64,000 nucleotides of DNA from Celeribacter ethanolicus (lineage in GTDB: Bacteria; Pseudomonadota; Alphaproteobacteria; Rhodobacterales; Rhodobacteraceae), in NCBI RefSeq assembly GCF_001550095.1, contig NZ_LRUC01000036.1, positions 1 through 64,000 of the forward strand, given 5' to 3'. The notes beneath the pieces were generated by a model, which saw only the letters and a program-made list of their open reading frames with translations, ran no database searches and was not told the origin of the DNA. Position numbers and translations under genes: made by a program. This document shows, in pieces, positions 1 through 8,497 of this stretch. Each line of letters opens with the position of its first letter. Positions within the stretch are counted from its first letter, which is position 1.

Positions 1-1
1 G

Positions 2-637
2 GGGTTTGGTCTGTGCTTTTTGCATCTGCGGAACGTCAAAGGTTTTGGCTGGAACCACAAACGCGTGTACCGCATCTACCGCGAGTTGGAGCTGAACATG
101 CGGATCAAGCCTCGGAAGCGGCTGCAGCGCGAGAAACCGGAACCGCTGGTCGTGCCTGAGGCCCCGAATGAGGTGTGGTCGATGGACTTTATGGCCGATC
201 AGCTGGCTGACGGTCGGGCATTCCGCACATTGAACGTGCTTGATGACTTCAACCGCGAGGGCCTGGCCATCGAAGTGGACTTCTCACTGCCCGCCGAGCG
301 CGTTGTTCGGGCGCTGGACCAGATCATCGCCTGGCGAGGCAAACCTCTGGCCATTCGCGTAGATAACGGCCCGGAATATGTCAGTGGCAGGCTCCAAACA
401 TGGGCCGAGAAGGCGGGGATCGGGCTGCTTTACATCCAGCCGGGCAAGCCCCAGCAGAACGCTTATATCGAGCGCTACAATCGGACAGTTCGCACCGAAT
501 GGCTCGGGCGATACCACTTCGAAAGCATTGAAGACGTGCAGGATCACGCAACGAAATGGCTCTGGACTTACAACAACGAAAGACCAAACATGGGCATCGG
601 CGGCATGACCCCGATACAGAAACTGACAGCAGCTTAG
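2..637 (+). CDS. IS3-family transposase (OrfB), 5' end outside window
   Basis: This is the catalytic (DDE, rve-type) half of an IS3-family transposase. The frame is open to the left window edge, so the start lies outside; the TTG at 20 is only an internal codon. Visible landmarks are the IS3 signature WNHKRVYR near the left end, the first Asp in WSMDF, the second Asp in VDNGPEY and the Glu in [10 protein letters not shown], followed by the usual C-terminal [16 protein letters not shown] tail. The catalytic triad is therefore intact and the protein may be active. The right inverted repeat probably lies just after the stop, where a cccctctaaaaatgggggg stretch (649-667) precedes a possible CA end near 679-680. 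The protein acts on DNA to move the element; a companion OrfA would lie to the left. Confidence 0.9.
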   Translation, partial: GFGLCFLHLRNVKGFGWNHKRVYRIYRELELNMRIKPRKRLQREKPEPLVVPEAPNEVWSMDFMADQLADGRAFRTLNVLDDFNREGLAIEVDFSLPAERVVRALDQIIAWRGKPLAIRVDNGPEYVSGRLQTWAEKAGIGLLYIQPGKPQQNAYIERYNRTVRTEWLGRYHFESIEDVQDHATKWLWTYNNERPNMGIGGMTPIQKLTAA

Positions 638-685
638 ATTCTACTGATACGCCCCTCTAAAAATGGGGGGATTACCGAACAGCTT

Positions 686-778
686 CTAATGGTCCACTGC
701 GAACCTCTCCAGGGCAAGAAGCCGCATCAGCCGAGCATTCTCATCCTCAAAACGCGCAGCTTCTTCTCGAACAGAACA
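686..778 (-). pseudogene. possible IS3 OrfA-like C-terminal fragment
   Basis: Reading the minus strand, a 30-residue stretch between two stops ends in REEAARFEDENARL followed by MRLLALERF. The Glu/Arg/Leu-rich pattern resembles the leucine-zipper end of IS3-type OrfA proteins. No start codon or helix-turn-helix is present, so at best it is a remnant lying between two other transposase fragments. The similarity is short and the call is tentative. Confidence 0.22.
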
Positions 779-889
779 CTAACAACTCAGCAGCCCGATT
801 TCAGGGGGCTGGGTCAGGGGGGTAGATAGCCACAACAGGGGATGTTGCTTAGCCGCAATGAAAGTTTCGGTGGATGAGCTATCGAAGTC

Positions 890-1528
890 TTGACACTGGT
901 GGGTGCTCGTAAGAAATTTCGGCCCTATCGGACCGGTGTCTCGACGCTAGCTCCACTGGAACGGATCGAGATGGACGAGTGGCGCATTGATCTTATGACG
1001 CTCCTTGATGAAGGAGGGGCATTTGACGGCGCCCCATCGGGGTTGAGGGATCGTTTTCGGGTAGGACGTCGCTGGCTCTATGTCGCCATTGATGTTGCCA
1101 CACGCTGCATCCTCTCGATGCGGCTTTGCGAGAATCCAACACCCGAGGACGCGGTTCGCTCTCTGGAGCTCATCACCGTCGACAAGACGGCCATCTCTGA
1201 CGCTGCCGGTTGTGAGTCGCCTTGGGATCAGTTTGGAGGTTTCGGCGCTTTGCTGTCGGACCAAGGGCCCTCCTTCGTTTCCGACCTGTTTCGCACCGCC
1301 GTGACCGATCTTGGCGCAACTGTCGAAACCCCTCCTGCCGGACTCGCCGAAATGCGGGCCACCGTGGAACGTGTTTTCAGAACCTTCGGCGTCCAACTGA
1401 TGCCTTGGTTGTCAGGTCGGACGTTCTCAAATGTCGTAGAGCGTGGCGACTACCCTTCCGAAGCACTTGCCGTATTTACGGATGATGAGCTGACGGAAAT
1501 CCTCGTGCGATACGTCGTAGACGGATAG
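890..1528 (+). pseudogene. truncated Mu/TnsB-type DDE transposase core
   Basis: The 212-residue frame holds the integrase-core domain of a Mu/TnsB-type transposase and nothing else. The first Asp is in YVAIDVATR, the second in LLSDQGPSF, and the Glu in ATVERVFRTF, so all three catalytic acidic residues survive. The N-terminal DNA-binding part is missing: an in-frame TGA lies at 875. The reading stops abruptly after EILVRYVVD, where full-length relatives of roughly 600-700 residues continue. The right edge abuts, base for base within a few nucleotides, an unrelated Rep-type fragment on the opposite strand, which indicates deletion or recombination. The protein is unlikely to be functional. Confidence 0.7.
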
Positions 1529-1529
1529 G

Positions 1530-2365
1530 GTGGTGCAATTGCCCAAGGTAAGGGCGAGGATCATTTTGATCTGATCGGCCTTGTGGACTTCCTTCACGGC
1601 GCTGGCGCCCACATGGCTGCGCAGCTCGGTCAGGTCTTTGTCGGCGTCCACCTTTGCCAAGTCCCAAATCGCGTGGTTCGGCCAGCGGGCGCGGTTCGTG
1701 TCCATCGGGTCCGGTTCGCAATAGCGGATTTTCTCAAAGGCTTCCGCGATCACGTCGCCGAATTTGGCGTCGAAATCCTCTCATGTGGTGATGCCCCAGC
1801 GATCTTTCATGATCCGCTTGCCCGCCCGCACTTCCACGCGCCAGATTTGGCTCTCTGAACGGTCTTTCGGGTCCAGAGGGGGTAAGCCCTCGGAATTGAG
1901 ATTGGCATTCCACAATTCCCACCAGATCGGCTTGCGCTTGTCGGTGACTTCGAGACGCTTGTCATAGATGGTGACCTGTCGCCCCGGCATTTTGCCAACG
2001 GTGACAGAGGTGAAGCGCCAGGATTTTCCATTACTGCGCGTGTGGTCTTCGGGCGTCAAATGATCCGCCCGGTTCGTGTGGCTGTGGATCACAAAGTTCT
2101 CCGGCGTCAGTTCAAACTCAGGGGCCAGAATATCGACGCAGAAGCCGGTGCGTCCGATGCTGACCTGTCGCGGGCCATAGCGCACGCCCACACCTTTTTG
2201 GCGAGCAATATGCTCCAGAAGAGATGTCTTGCCGCCGCCCGGTTCGGCTAAAACGACGACTACTTTGAAATCCGCAAAAAGAACCTCTTCCGAAATCGAC
2301 TTATCCCCAACGAGCAGTGTGCGCGGAATATGAAAAAAGTGGTTCATTCCCATTTCCGGGTACAA
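1530..2365 (-). pseudogene. chimeric NTPase N-terminus fused to plasmid/phage Rep-like C-terminal half, with in-frame stop
   Basis: Read from 2365 (or the internal ATG near 2347), the first ~50 residues (FFHIPRTLLVGDK, VVVVLAEPGGGKTSLLEHIA) look like the start of a STAND/NACHT-type NTPase with a Walker A motif. At about 2195-2205 the frame passes without interruption into a different protein (QVSIGRTGFCVD, GRQVTIYDKR, KPIWWELWN, WRVEVRAGK) that resembles replication-initiation factors of small plasmids or phages. A TGA at 1781-1783 interrupts it at KDRWGITT*EDFDAKFGDVI, most simply a TGG-to-TGA change. The same frame then continues to about 1530 before running into the truncated Mu-type transposase. 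I see two fused gene remnants plus a nonsense mutation; the family names rest on motif recognition only. Confidence 0.55.
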
Positions 2366-2477
2366 TTTGTTTTCCTGTTCGGTGGGTTCGTGATCAGCGA
2401 GTATGTCTGAAGATATACCTCTTCACCAACCTTCAACGAAAGAACAAAACGCGCCAGGGGTAGTCGTGGGGTGGGGC

Positions 2478-3280
2478 TCAGAACTCTAGTACGAAGGCCG
2501 GATCGAATTCGACCTCCTCGTCTGGATATCCCCGCTGGTTCGTGACAAAGCGGATCGGACCGTGGTCGGCTTCGAGCGTTCGACTTTCTCCCTCGTGGCT
2601 GTGCCCCCAGATCCATGCGTGGATATCGAGGCCCCGTATTTCGTCCCAGAGATCGCAGGCAAACCCGTTATTCATCGCGCGCTTCTCGTGGCCGCCGATG
2701 ATGCGCCACGGGGCGATCAGCTCGCGCAGCGGCAGGTGGTGGGTCATGACCACGGTTGGGCCTTCATATGGCGTGCGCAGGGCGGCGAGGATCGCAGCCT
2801 TGTTCTGCGCATGACGTTCCAGCATATCGTCAATGGTAAAACAGGTATCGGGCGCGGTGCGAATGGCGCGGTAGTCCTGCATGTCGGCCGAGACCATGAT
2901 CCCCGCGAGGTCGTCGAACTCTGGATAGAGCCGCAGGTCCGTCCAGAGCGTTGCACCAATGATGCGTACACCCGCGATCTCGGTGGTCGCGCCATGCAGA
3001 CGCGGATATCGAGGCTTTCGGCGCGCAAAACGGCAAGCTGGTGCTCTTCGTCCGCCAACAGTTCCGACCAGACCGAGCCATAGGGTTCATGGTTGCCCCA
3101 GATCACGATGGCAGGGCAGTCGTATTTGCGCGGCGCCCGCGCCGGGATCTCCAGATGGCGGCCCCGCGTGTGCGTATCGCCCGCGATCAGAACTCCGTCC
3201 ACCGGCGCGGACAGGTCGGGCAGTTCGAAGCCACCCCAGAATTCGTCATGCAGGTCGCTCCAGACCAGAAACCGCGCCAT
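2478..3280 (-). pseudogene. calcineurin-like metallophosphoesterase, single frameshift
   Basis: The N-terminal part begins MARFLVWSDLHDEF (metal-binding DLH) with GDTHTRG and IWGNHE (GD and GNHE motifs). The C-terminal part contains MTHHLP and WIWGHSHEG (GHSH), completing the metallophosphoesterase motif set. The two halves are in different frames. Conceptual translation switches frame at about 2998-3002, where adding one base between DIRV and HGATTEIAG would restore a protein of about 267 residues. With that base the family pattern is complete, so this is either a very recent pseudogene or a sequencing error. It lies in the mobile-element debris, and a short remnant just upstream ends 9 bases before its start. 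Confidence 0.7.
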
Positions 3281-3289
3281 CGCACCCGT

Positions 3290-3382
3290 TCACGCCACAT
3301 ATTCCCTGGCGATACCGTAATCGGCCAGCGCGAAGAGCACCACATCGAGGTTCGTTACGCCCAGTTCCGTGGCCTTGCGCAT
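3290..3382 (-). pseudogene. C-terminal remnant of a small unidentified protein
   Basis: About 30 residues are readable (MRKATELGVTNLDVV, FALADYGIAREYVA) ending in TGA 9 bases before the metallophosphoesterase start. The composition looks protein-like, but there is no ribosome binding site and no recognisable domain. It could be a tiny leader gene or the tail of a gene lost when the surrounding mobile DNA rearranged. Confidence 0.25.
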
Positions 3383-3650
3383 AAGCACGGCCTGCCCGCA
3401 TGAAATCTTGATTCGTCACACCATTATTGTGACTAATCAGGATTAGTTTCCTTTTTAGCATGGTTTGCTTCCTTTTTCGTCAAGATAGCCCCCCTCTGGG
3501 GGAACCCCGCCGAAAGAGCGGGGAAGACCGCGGGTCGCCAGATGCTGCCCTCTCCTGCCCGGCGGTGCGCTTTGCGCAAATCTGGCTGGGGAAACGCTAT
3601 CCGAATCCAGAGCACCGGTTGTCGTCTGCAATGCGACAAGAGGTGCCGAA
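3383..3650. other. non-coding stretch between remnants
   Basis: I see no convincing gene here. The strand contains short GC-rich inverted repeats (cccccctctggggg near 3488; ccccgccgaaagagcgggg near 3504) and then grades into an IS3 tail. Small open frames on both strands lack ribosome binding sites and protein-like composition. Confidence 0.4.
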
Positions 3651-3896
3651 GCGGGCGTGCGCATTTCAATGGACGGACGCAGGCGTTATCTCGGCAACAT
3701 CTTCATCGAGCGTCTGTGACGGTCATTGAAGCAGGAAGCAGTCTATCTCGAAGAGATCAGTGATGGTTTCTAGGTCCGTCACGTAATCAAGGATTGGACG
3801 ATGTTCTACAATACCAAGCGACCTCATTCCGCTCTTGATCGGCGAACTCTGGACGACGCATATTGGGCTGGCTTGGCAAAGCAAAAAGCAGCATGA
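3651..3896 (+). pseudogene. IS3-family transposase C-terminal remnant with two in-frame stops
   Basis: The frame from 3651 reads GVRISMDGRRRYLGNIFIERL, a TGA at 3717, RSLKQEAVYLEEISDGF, a TAG at 3771, then VRHVIKDWTMFYNTKRPHSALDRR and DDAYWAGL to the stop at 3894. The catalytic Glu region (NIFIERL) and the YNTKRPHSALDRRT tail are diagnostic of IS3-family OrfB. The TGA replaces the expected Trp of ERLWRSLK and the TAG a Gln. The element is dead and its 5' part is absent. It is a different IS3 subgroup from the transposase at the left edge. Confidence 0.75.
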
Positions 3897-3993
3897 AACC
3901 TAAACCCGATCCACCTTAGAAACGCTGCGAAACTGTCCGAAAAACCGGGACCACGTCACTGTGATGGCGCCAAGTTGTAATGGAGATTGTGTC

Positions 3994-4905
3994 ATGTTGT
4001 TCAGAGAATCTGTTTTCCTTATTGCCGTACTGTCGGCTTCTCCGGCTTTTTCCGGCGACCTTCCTTTCGGTTTTTCGACACAGGTCGCATGCGAAACGGT
4101 CGCCGGGCGTGTCGGGTTCGTCGAGGGAGCGGCGGTTCTCGATCTGGGAGGGGAGGTTTCCCACCTGCATCAGTCGGTTTCGGCGTCGGGAGCGAAATAT
4201 GAAACCGAAGCGGGCGATCTGGTGTTCTGGATCAAGGGGGATGAGGCCTCTTTGGTCGCTGGCGGGACGGAGCAGGCGTGTCTTCTGAGCCTGGAGGCTT
4301 TGGGTTGGACGGCCGGTGGCAATGAGCCAGGCTGGCGGATCGGTGTGACGGAGGGGCGACTTGAGGCGCTTCTCGATTATGGCGAAACCGGTTTTGACAA
4401 GGACCTGCCTGAGGCCCGGCTTTTCGACGGCGCATTGTGGTACGATTGGCCGGATTTGGCCCTGTTTCTGCGTCCGACCCTTTGCCATGACGACATGACG
4501 GGCATGCCCTATCCCGAAAGCGTGACACTGAAACGTGGTGAACAGGTGCTGCGCGGGTGCGGCGGTGCACCTCTCGCGCTTTTGAGCGGATCGGGCTGGC
4601 GTATCGAGGATATTGCCGGACAGGGCGTGATTGACGCGAGCGATGTGACGTTGACTGTCTCTCCCGAAGGACAGGTGTCGGGGCAGGCCGGTTGCAATCG
4701 TTATACCGGCGGGGTGGAGTTGACCGGAGAGGGGCTGACATTCGGGCCGCTGGCATCGACCCGGATGATGTGTCCGGAGGCGCTGATGGTGCAGGAAGCC
4801 CGCTATTTCGAGCTGCTGTCCACCGTGGATCGGTTCGACATCGACGAGACCGGGGCGCTGGTGCTCTATGGCCTCGACGAGGCGGTGATCACCGCCCGCC
4901 GCTAA
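3994..4905 (+). CDS. secreted MliC-like / META (HslJ-like) domain protein
   Basis: A 303-residue exported protein. The ATG at 3994 was chosen because GGAG at 3982-3985 sits 8 bases upstream and a signal peptide (LFRESVFLIAVLSASPAFS) follows directly. Three parts are visible. An MliC-like segment comes first (VACETVAG, SASGAKYETEAGDLVFWIKGDEA, EQACLL), related to lysozyme inhibitors. A middle block with RPTLCHDDMTGMPYPESVTL resembles periplasmic COG3650-type proteins. A C-terminal META domain (VSGQAGCNRYTGG, LASTRMMCPEALMVQEARY) resembles HslJ. Expected location is the periplasm; a role in lysozyme or envelope-stress tolerance is inference. It is a single gene ending at a strong convergent terminator. 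Confidence 0.75.
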   Translation: MLFRESVFLIAVLSASPAFSGDLPFGFSTQVACETVAGRVGFVEGAAVLDLGGEVSHLHQSVSASGAKYETEAGDLVFWIKGDEASLVAGGTEQACLLSLEALGWTAGGNEPGWRIGVTEGRLEALLDYGETGFDKDLPEARLFDGALWYDWPDLALFLRPTLCHDDMTGMPYPESVTLKRGEQVLRGCGGAPLALLSGSGWRIEDIAGQGVIDASDVTLTVSPEGQVSGQAGCNRYTGGVELTGEGLTFGPLASTRMMCPEALMVQEARYFELLSTVDRFDIDETGALVLYGLDEAVITARR

Positions 4906-4909
4906 ATGC

Positions 4910-4937
4910 AAACGCCGCCCCGGATGGAGCGGCGTTT
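4910..4937. terminator. bidirectional intrinsic terminator
   Basis: AAACGCCGC and GCGGCGTTT form a 9-bp perfect stem around a 10-base loop. It lies between the convergent META-domain gene and ilvD, so it can serve both. Confidence 0.75.
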
Positions 4938-4963
4938 CGTGTCTTTTGGGCTGGATCAGAGCC

Positions 4964-6808
4964 TTATTTTGCCTCGTCGGGCAGGATGCGCACCCCGCCT
5001 TTGTCCGCCGACGATGCGAACATCGCATAGGCCTTGAGCGCGGTCGAAACGGCACGCGGGCGCGGCGCAGCGGGTTTCCACGGCAGCGGGCCTTTGGCCT
5101 CGCGACGGGCCGCCAGAGTGGCGTCATCCACCTTGAGGTTGATCGAGCGGTTCGGGATGTCGATTTCGACGATATCGCCGGTTTCCACCAGACCGATCAG
5201 ACCGCCCTCAGCCGCCTCGGGAGAGACGTGGCCGATCGACAGGCCAGAGGTGCCGCCGGAGAACCGCCCATCGGTCAGAAGCGCGCATTTCTTGCCCAGA
5301 CCTTTGGATTTCAAATAAGATGTCGGGTAGAGCATTTCCTGCATCCCCGGACCACCCTGTGGGCCTTCATAGCGGATGATGACGACCTCACCGGCCTCGA
5401 CTTTGCGCGTCAGAATGCCTTCAACGGCGTCGTCCTGAGACTCGAACACATGCGCCGGGCCGGAGAATTTCAGGATGCTGTCATCGACACCCGCCGTTTT
5501 CACGATACAGCCACGTTCCGCAATATTGCCGAACAGAACCGCGAGACCGCCGTCTTTCGAGAACGCATGTTCAACGGAACGGATCACGCCGTTTTCACGG
5601 TCGGTGTCGAGTTCCTTATAGCGGTTCTCGGTCGAAAACGCCTGTGTCGTGCGGACGCCACCGGGGGCCGCACGGAAGAAGGTTTCGACTTCGGGGTCAT
5701 TGGCAACTGTCACGTCCCATTTGGAGATCGCCTGCGCCATCGTATCGGAATGCACCGTGCGCACATCGCCGTGCAGCAACCCGCCACGATAGAGCTCGCC
5801 CAGAATGCCAAAGATACCCCCGGCGCGGTGGACGTCTTCCATATGGACGTTGTGAATGTTCGGCGCGACCTTGCAGATGCCCGGCACTTTGCGCGACAGA
5901 CGGTCGATGTCCTGCATGGTGAAATCCACCTCGCCCTCATGCGCAATGGCCAAAAGGTGCAGAACCGTGTTGGTCGACCCGCCCATCGCGATGTCGAGGG
6001 ACATGGCGTTTTCAAAGGCTTCGAACGTCGCAATCTCGCGCGGCAGAAGCCCCTTTTCCTCATCGTCATAGTGACGCTTGGTGATCTCAACGATCTTGCG
6101 CCCGGCCTCAAGGAAGAGGTTCTTGCGATCCGCATGTGTTGCCAAGGTCGACCCGTTGCCCGGCAACGCCAGACCCAGCGCCTCGGCGAGACAGTTCATC
6201 GAGTTCGCGGTGAACATCCCGGAACAGGAGCCACAGGTCGGGCAAGCATTCTGTTCGAACGCATCCACCTGTTCGTCGGTGTATTGATCGTCGGCGGCGG
6301 CAACCATGGCGTCCACGAGGTCGACGGCGCGTTCCAGATCGCCGATCTGCACCTTGCCAGCTTCCATCGGGCCGCCGGAGACGAAGATCACCGGGATGTT
6401 GAGGCGCATCGCGGCCATCATCATGCCGGGGGTGATCTTGTCGCAGTTGGAGATACAGACCATGGCATCGGCGCAATGTGCGTTGACCATATACTCGACC
6501 GAATCCGCGATCACTTCGCGGGAGGGCAGGGAGTAGAGCATGCCGTCATGGCCCATGGCGATGCCGTCATCCACCGCGATGGTGTTGAACTCTTTTGCCA
6601 CACCACCGGCTTTCTCGATCTCGCGCGCCACCATCTGCCCGAGGTCCTTGAGATGGACGTGACCGGGGACGAATTGCGTAAACGAGTTCACCACGGCGAT
6701 GATCGGCTTGCCGAAATCGCTGTCGGTCATGCCGGTTGCGCGCCAAAGGCCGCGGGCGCCGGCCATGTTGCGACCATGGGTGGAGCGACGGGATCTGTAA
6801 TGTGGCAT
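4964..6808 (-). CDS. ilvD: dihydroxy-acid dehydratase
   Basis: Catalyses dehydration of 2,3-dihydroxy-isovalerate and 2,3-dihydroxy-3-methylvalerate in valine/isoleucine synthesis, in the cytoplasm, using an Fe-S cluster. The 614-residue length matches the family. Recognisable blocks are [26 protein letters not shown] at the start, [10 protein letters not shown] (cluster Cys near residue 122), [19 protein letters not shown] (Cys near 190-195), [12 protein letters not shown], and [21 protein letters not shown] near the end. GGAAAG lies 8 bases before the ATG. The leader contains two small hairpins. It is monocistronic as far as seen, downstream of a LacI-type regulator that need not control it. 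Confidence 0.97.
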   Translation of the reverse strand: MPHYRSRRSTHGRNMAGARGLWRATGMTDSDFGKPIIAVVNSFTQFVPGHVHLKDLGQMVAREIEKAGGVAKEFNTIAVDDGIAMGHDGMLYSLPSREVIADSVEYMVNAHCADAMVCISNCDKITPGMMMAAMRLNIPVIFVSGGPMEAGKVQIGDLERAVDLVDAMVAAADDQYTDEQVDAFEQNACPTCGSCSGMFTANSMNCLAEALGLALPGNGSTLATHADRKNLFLEAGRKIVEITKRHYDDEEKGLLPREIATFEAFENAMSLDIAMGGSTNTVLHLLAIAHEGEVDFTMQDIDRLSRKVPGICKVAPNIHNVHMEDVHRAGGIFGILGELYRGGLLHGDVRTVHSDTMAQAISKWDVTVANDPEVETFFRAAPGGVRTTQAFSTENRYKELDTDRENGVIRSVEHAFSKDGGLAVLFGNIAERGCIVKTAGVDDSILKFSGPAHVFESQDDAVEGILTRKVEAGEVVIIRYEGPQGGPGMQEMLYPTSYLKSKGLGKKCALLTDGRFSGGTSGLSIGHVSPEAAEGGLIGLVETGDIVEIDIPNRSINLKVDDATLAARREAKGPLPWKPAAPRPRAVSTALKAYAMFASSADKGGVRILPDEAK

Positions 6809-6834
6809 CTTCTGTTCTTTCCGCTACGACTGAT

Positions 6835-6881
6835 CGCCCGGCAAAACGGGCGTTGACGCTCCTTAAATCTTTCGGAGCGTC
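6835..6881. promoter_or_regulatory. tandem hairpins between lacI-type gene and ilvD
   Basis: Two perfect inverted repeats lie in the 136-base gap: CGCCCG-gcaaaa-CGGGCG (6835-6852) and GACGCTCC-N11-GGAGCGTC (6855-6881). On the minus strand the larger hairpin could end the upstream LacI-type transcript, while the smaller one sits 27 bases before the ilvD start. Neither is followed by a clean T run on that strand, so a leader/attenuator role is an alternative. Confidence 0.4.
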
Positions 6882-6944
6882 ATTTCCAGTCACGATGGCC
6901 TGTGCGATCTTGAATAAAGTTGCTGAAAACCCTCCTGGAAGGGA

Positions 6945-8003
6945 TCAGATCGGCTTTTTCTTGCGCTTAAGCGTGTCACCATAGGCAAGGGAGGGTTCGA
7001 GCGTGACCACCTCGCCGCCGGGCGCGTCAGGGGTTTCGACCCGTTTGGCAATGATTTCCGCAGCGGCGCGCCCGATCTCCAGACGGCAGGCGTCCATCGT
7101 GGCAAGTTTGCGCGGCAAGCCGTCGAGGAACTCAATGCCGTTGAACCCGGCCAACCCGATCTGCCCCGGCACGTCGATGCCGTTGTCTAGGCAATACATC
7201 AGCCCGCCCGCCCCGATCATGTCGTTGGAATAATAGAGAAAATCCAGAGGGTTCTCCTCGTTACGCTTGAGGATCGCCTCGGTCATCTCTCGCCCCTTCT
7301 TGAGCGCGGAGCCGCCCGAGTAGAATTCGCTGTCGGCGATCTCAAGTTTCGCTTTGGCCAGCACCTCGGTGAAACCTTCGAAGCGTTTCCGGGCACGGTG
7401 GTCGAGCGGCATCTTGGTGCCGAGGAAGCCGATGCGTTTGTATCCGGCATCAATGATGGCCTGCGCCATTTTGCGTCCGGCGCGACGATGTGAAATCCCC
7501 ACGGCCGAGTCGATCGGTTCGCCGTCCGTGTCCATAATCTCGACAATCGGAATGCCCGCGGCGCCGAGCATCGCCTTGGCGGCTTCTGTATGCTCAAGCC
7601 CGGCAATGATCACGCCGGAGGGACGCCAGGACAGCATCTGATAGAGCACCGCCTCTTCGCGCTCCGGTTTGTAATTGGTGATGCCGACAACGGGTTGAAG
7701 CTCTGTTTCCTCAAGCACATCGTTGATCCCGGTCATCACCTCGGGGAAGACCATGTTCGACATGGAGGGAATGATCACCGCAACGAGGTTGACGCGTGAA
7801 GATGCCAGTGCGCCAGCGATCTTGTTCGGCACATAGCCAAGCTCTCGTGCGGCTTCGAGCACCTTGGCCCGGGTGCTTTCCGAAACATCGCCACGGTTAC
7901 GCAGCACCCGGCTGACCGTCATTTCGGACACGCCGGAGGCCTCGGACACGTCGCGCAACGTCAATGGGCGCTTGGGGGGCGTATTTCCGGAACCCTGCGA
8001 CAT
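6945..8003 (-). CDS. LacI/GntR-type transcriptional regulator
   Basis: A 352-residue regulator with an N-terminal LacI helix-turn-helix (LTLRDVSEASGVSEMTVSRVLRN) and hinge (YVPNKIAGALASSRVNLVAVIIPS), followed by a periplasmic-binding-protein-like sugar-sensing domain. Residues such as GIPIVEIMD, GISHRRAGRKMA and DFLYYSNDMIGAGG are typical of the GntR (gluconate-type) subgroup, so a sugar-acid ligand is plausible but unproven. AGGAGG precedes the ATG by about 8 bases. No transport or catabolic gene is adjacent, so its target cannot be read from context. Confidence 0.9.
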   Translation of the reverse strand: MSQGSGNTPPKRPLTLRDVSEASGVSEMTVSRVLRNRGDVSESTRAKVLEAARELGYVPNKIAGALASSRVNLVAVIIPSMSNMVFPEVMTGINDVLEETELQPVVGITNYKPEREEAVLYQMLSWRPSGVIIAGLEHTEAAKAMLGAAGIPIVEIMDTDGEPIDSAVGISHRRAGRKMAQAIIDAGYKRIGFLGTKMPLDHRARKRFEGFTEVLAKAKLEIADSEFYSGGSALKKGREMTEAILKRNEENPLDFLYYSNDMIGAGGLMYCLDNGIDVPGQIGLAGFNGIEFLDGLPRKLATMDACRLEIGRAAAEIIAKRVETPDAPGGEVVTLEPSLAYGDTLKRKKKPI

Positions 8004-8095
8004 GACGTGACCCTCCTGAATGTTTTGAATTATTTCCTTAAGTTTACATCATAAAACGGCCTTGTCCACGCGTTGTGCACGCGGTATGTTATCGC

Positions 8096-8244
8096 TAAAA
8101 AATTTGATTGTGCGCATTCTGGCTGAACGAGGTGGCGAATGGCTCTCAGTCGTGCAAAATATTTGCATGTCACCCACGCTTCGTCGCGGAGGGAATATGC
8201 GGATCGCAAAAGGGGGAGCGGTGGGCCAACTTGCTCCCCCTTTT
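8096..8244 (+). ncRNA. candidate intergenic small RNA
   Basis: In the 301-base gap between the LacI-type gene and tRNA-Arg I see a possible promoter (TTGTGC at 8073-8078, 17-base spacer, TAAAAA at 8096-8101). A perfect 12-bp terminator stem with T tail lies at 8208-8244. Nothing between them looks like a gene. A transcript of about 140 nt would result. The -35 match is weak, so this is a proposal only. Confidence 0.28.
8208..8244. terminator. strong bidirectional intrinsic terminator
   Basis: AAAAGGGGGAGC and GCTCCCCCTTTT form a perfect 12-bp stem around a 13-base loop, with A and T tracts giving terminator function in either direction. No protein gene ends here on either strand, which is the main argument for a small RNA nearby. 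Confidence 0.7.
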
Positions 8245-8304
8245 CACATTTCGCGCTTCGCCTCTTGTCTCCAAACCCCGCGCCCGGCTAAGTAAGTCCC
8301 GTGT

Positions 8305-8381
8305 GGTCCCGTGGCTCAACTGGATAGAGCAGCCCCCTCCTAAGGGGCAGGTTGCAGGTTCGAATCCTGCCGGGATCACCA
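8305..8381 (+). tRNA. tRNA-Arg (anticodon CCT), CCA encoded
   Basis: A full cloverleaf can be drawn: acceptor GGTCCCG with CGGGATC, D stem GCTC/GAGC, anticodon stem GCCCC/GGGGC with loop CTCCTAA (anticodon CCT, reading AGG), and T stem GCAGG/CCTGC with loop TTCGAAT. The discriminator A is followed by an encoded CCA. Length is 77 nt with CCA. Confidence 0.96.
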
Positions 8382-8497
8382 TCATTCTGCTGTCTCTTCC
8401 GGGCGCATGTCCCGTGCATGTGATCCAGTGTGACCAAGTAATGGTTTGGCAGATGAGCTGCGACCCGCCTGACTACTTCCTGTGTAGGTTGTGATGA

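Noticed and set aside
4946-6856. long plus-strand frame opposite ilvD
   Set aside because: Antisense of an unmistakable ilvD; composition not protein-like.
8086-8100. ATGTTATCGCTAAAA as operator of the LacI/GntR-type regulator
   Set aside because: Only the left half resembles the GntR-type ATGTTA-N4-TAACAT operator; the right half does not match, so I do not list it.
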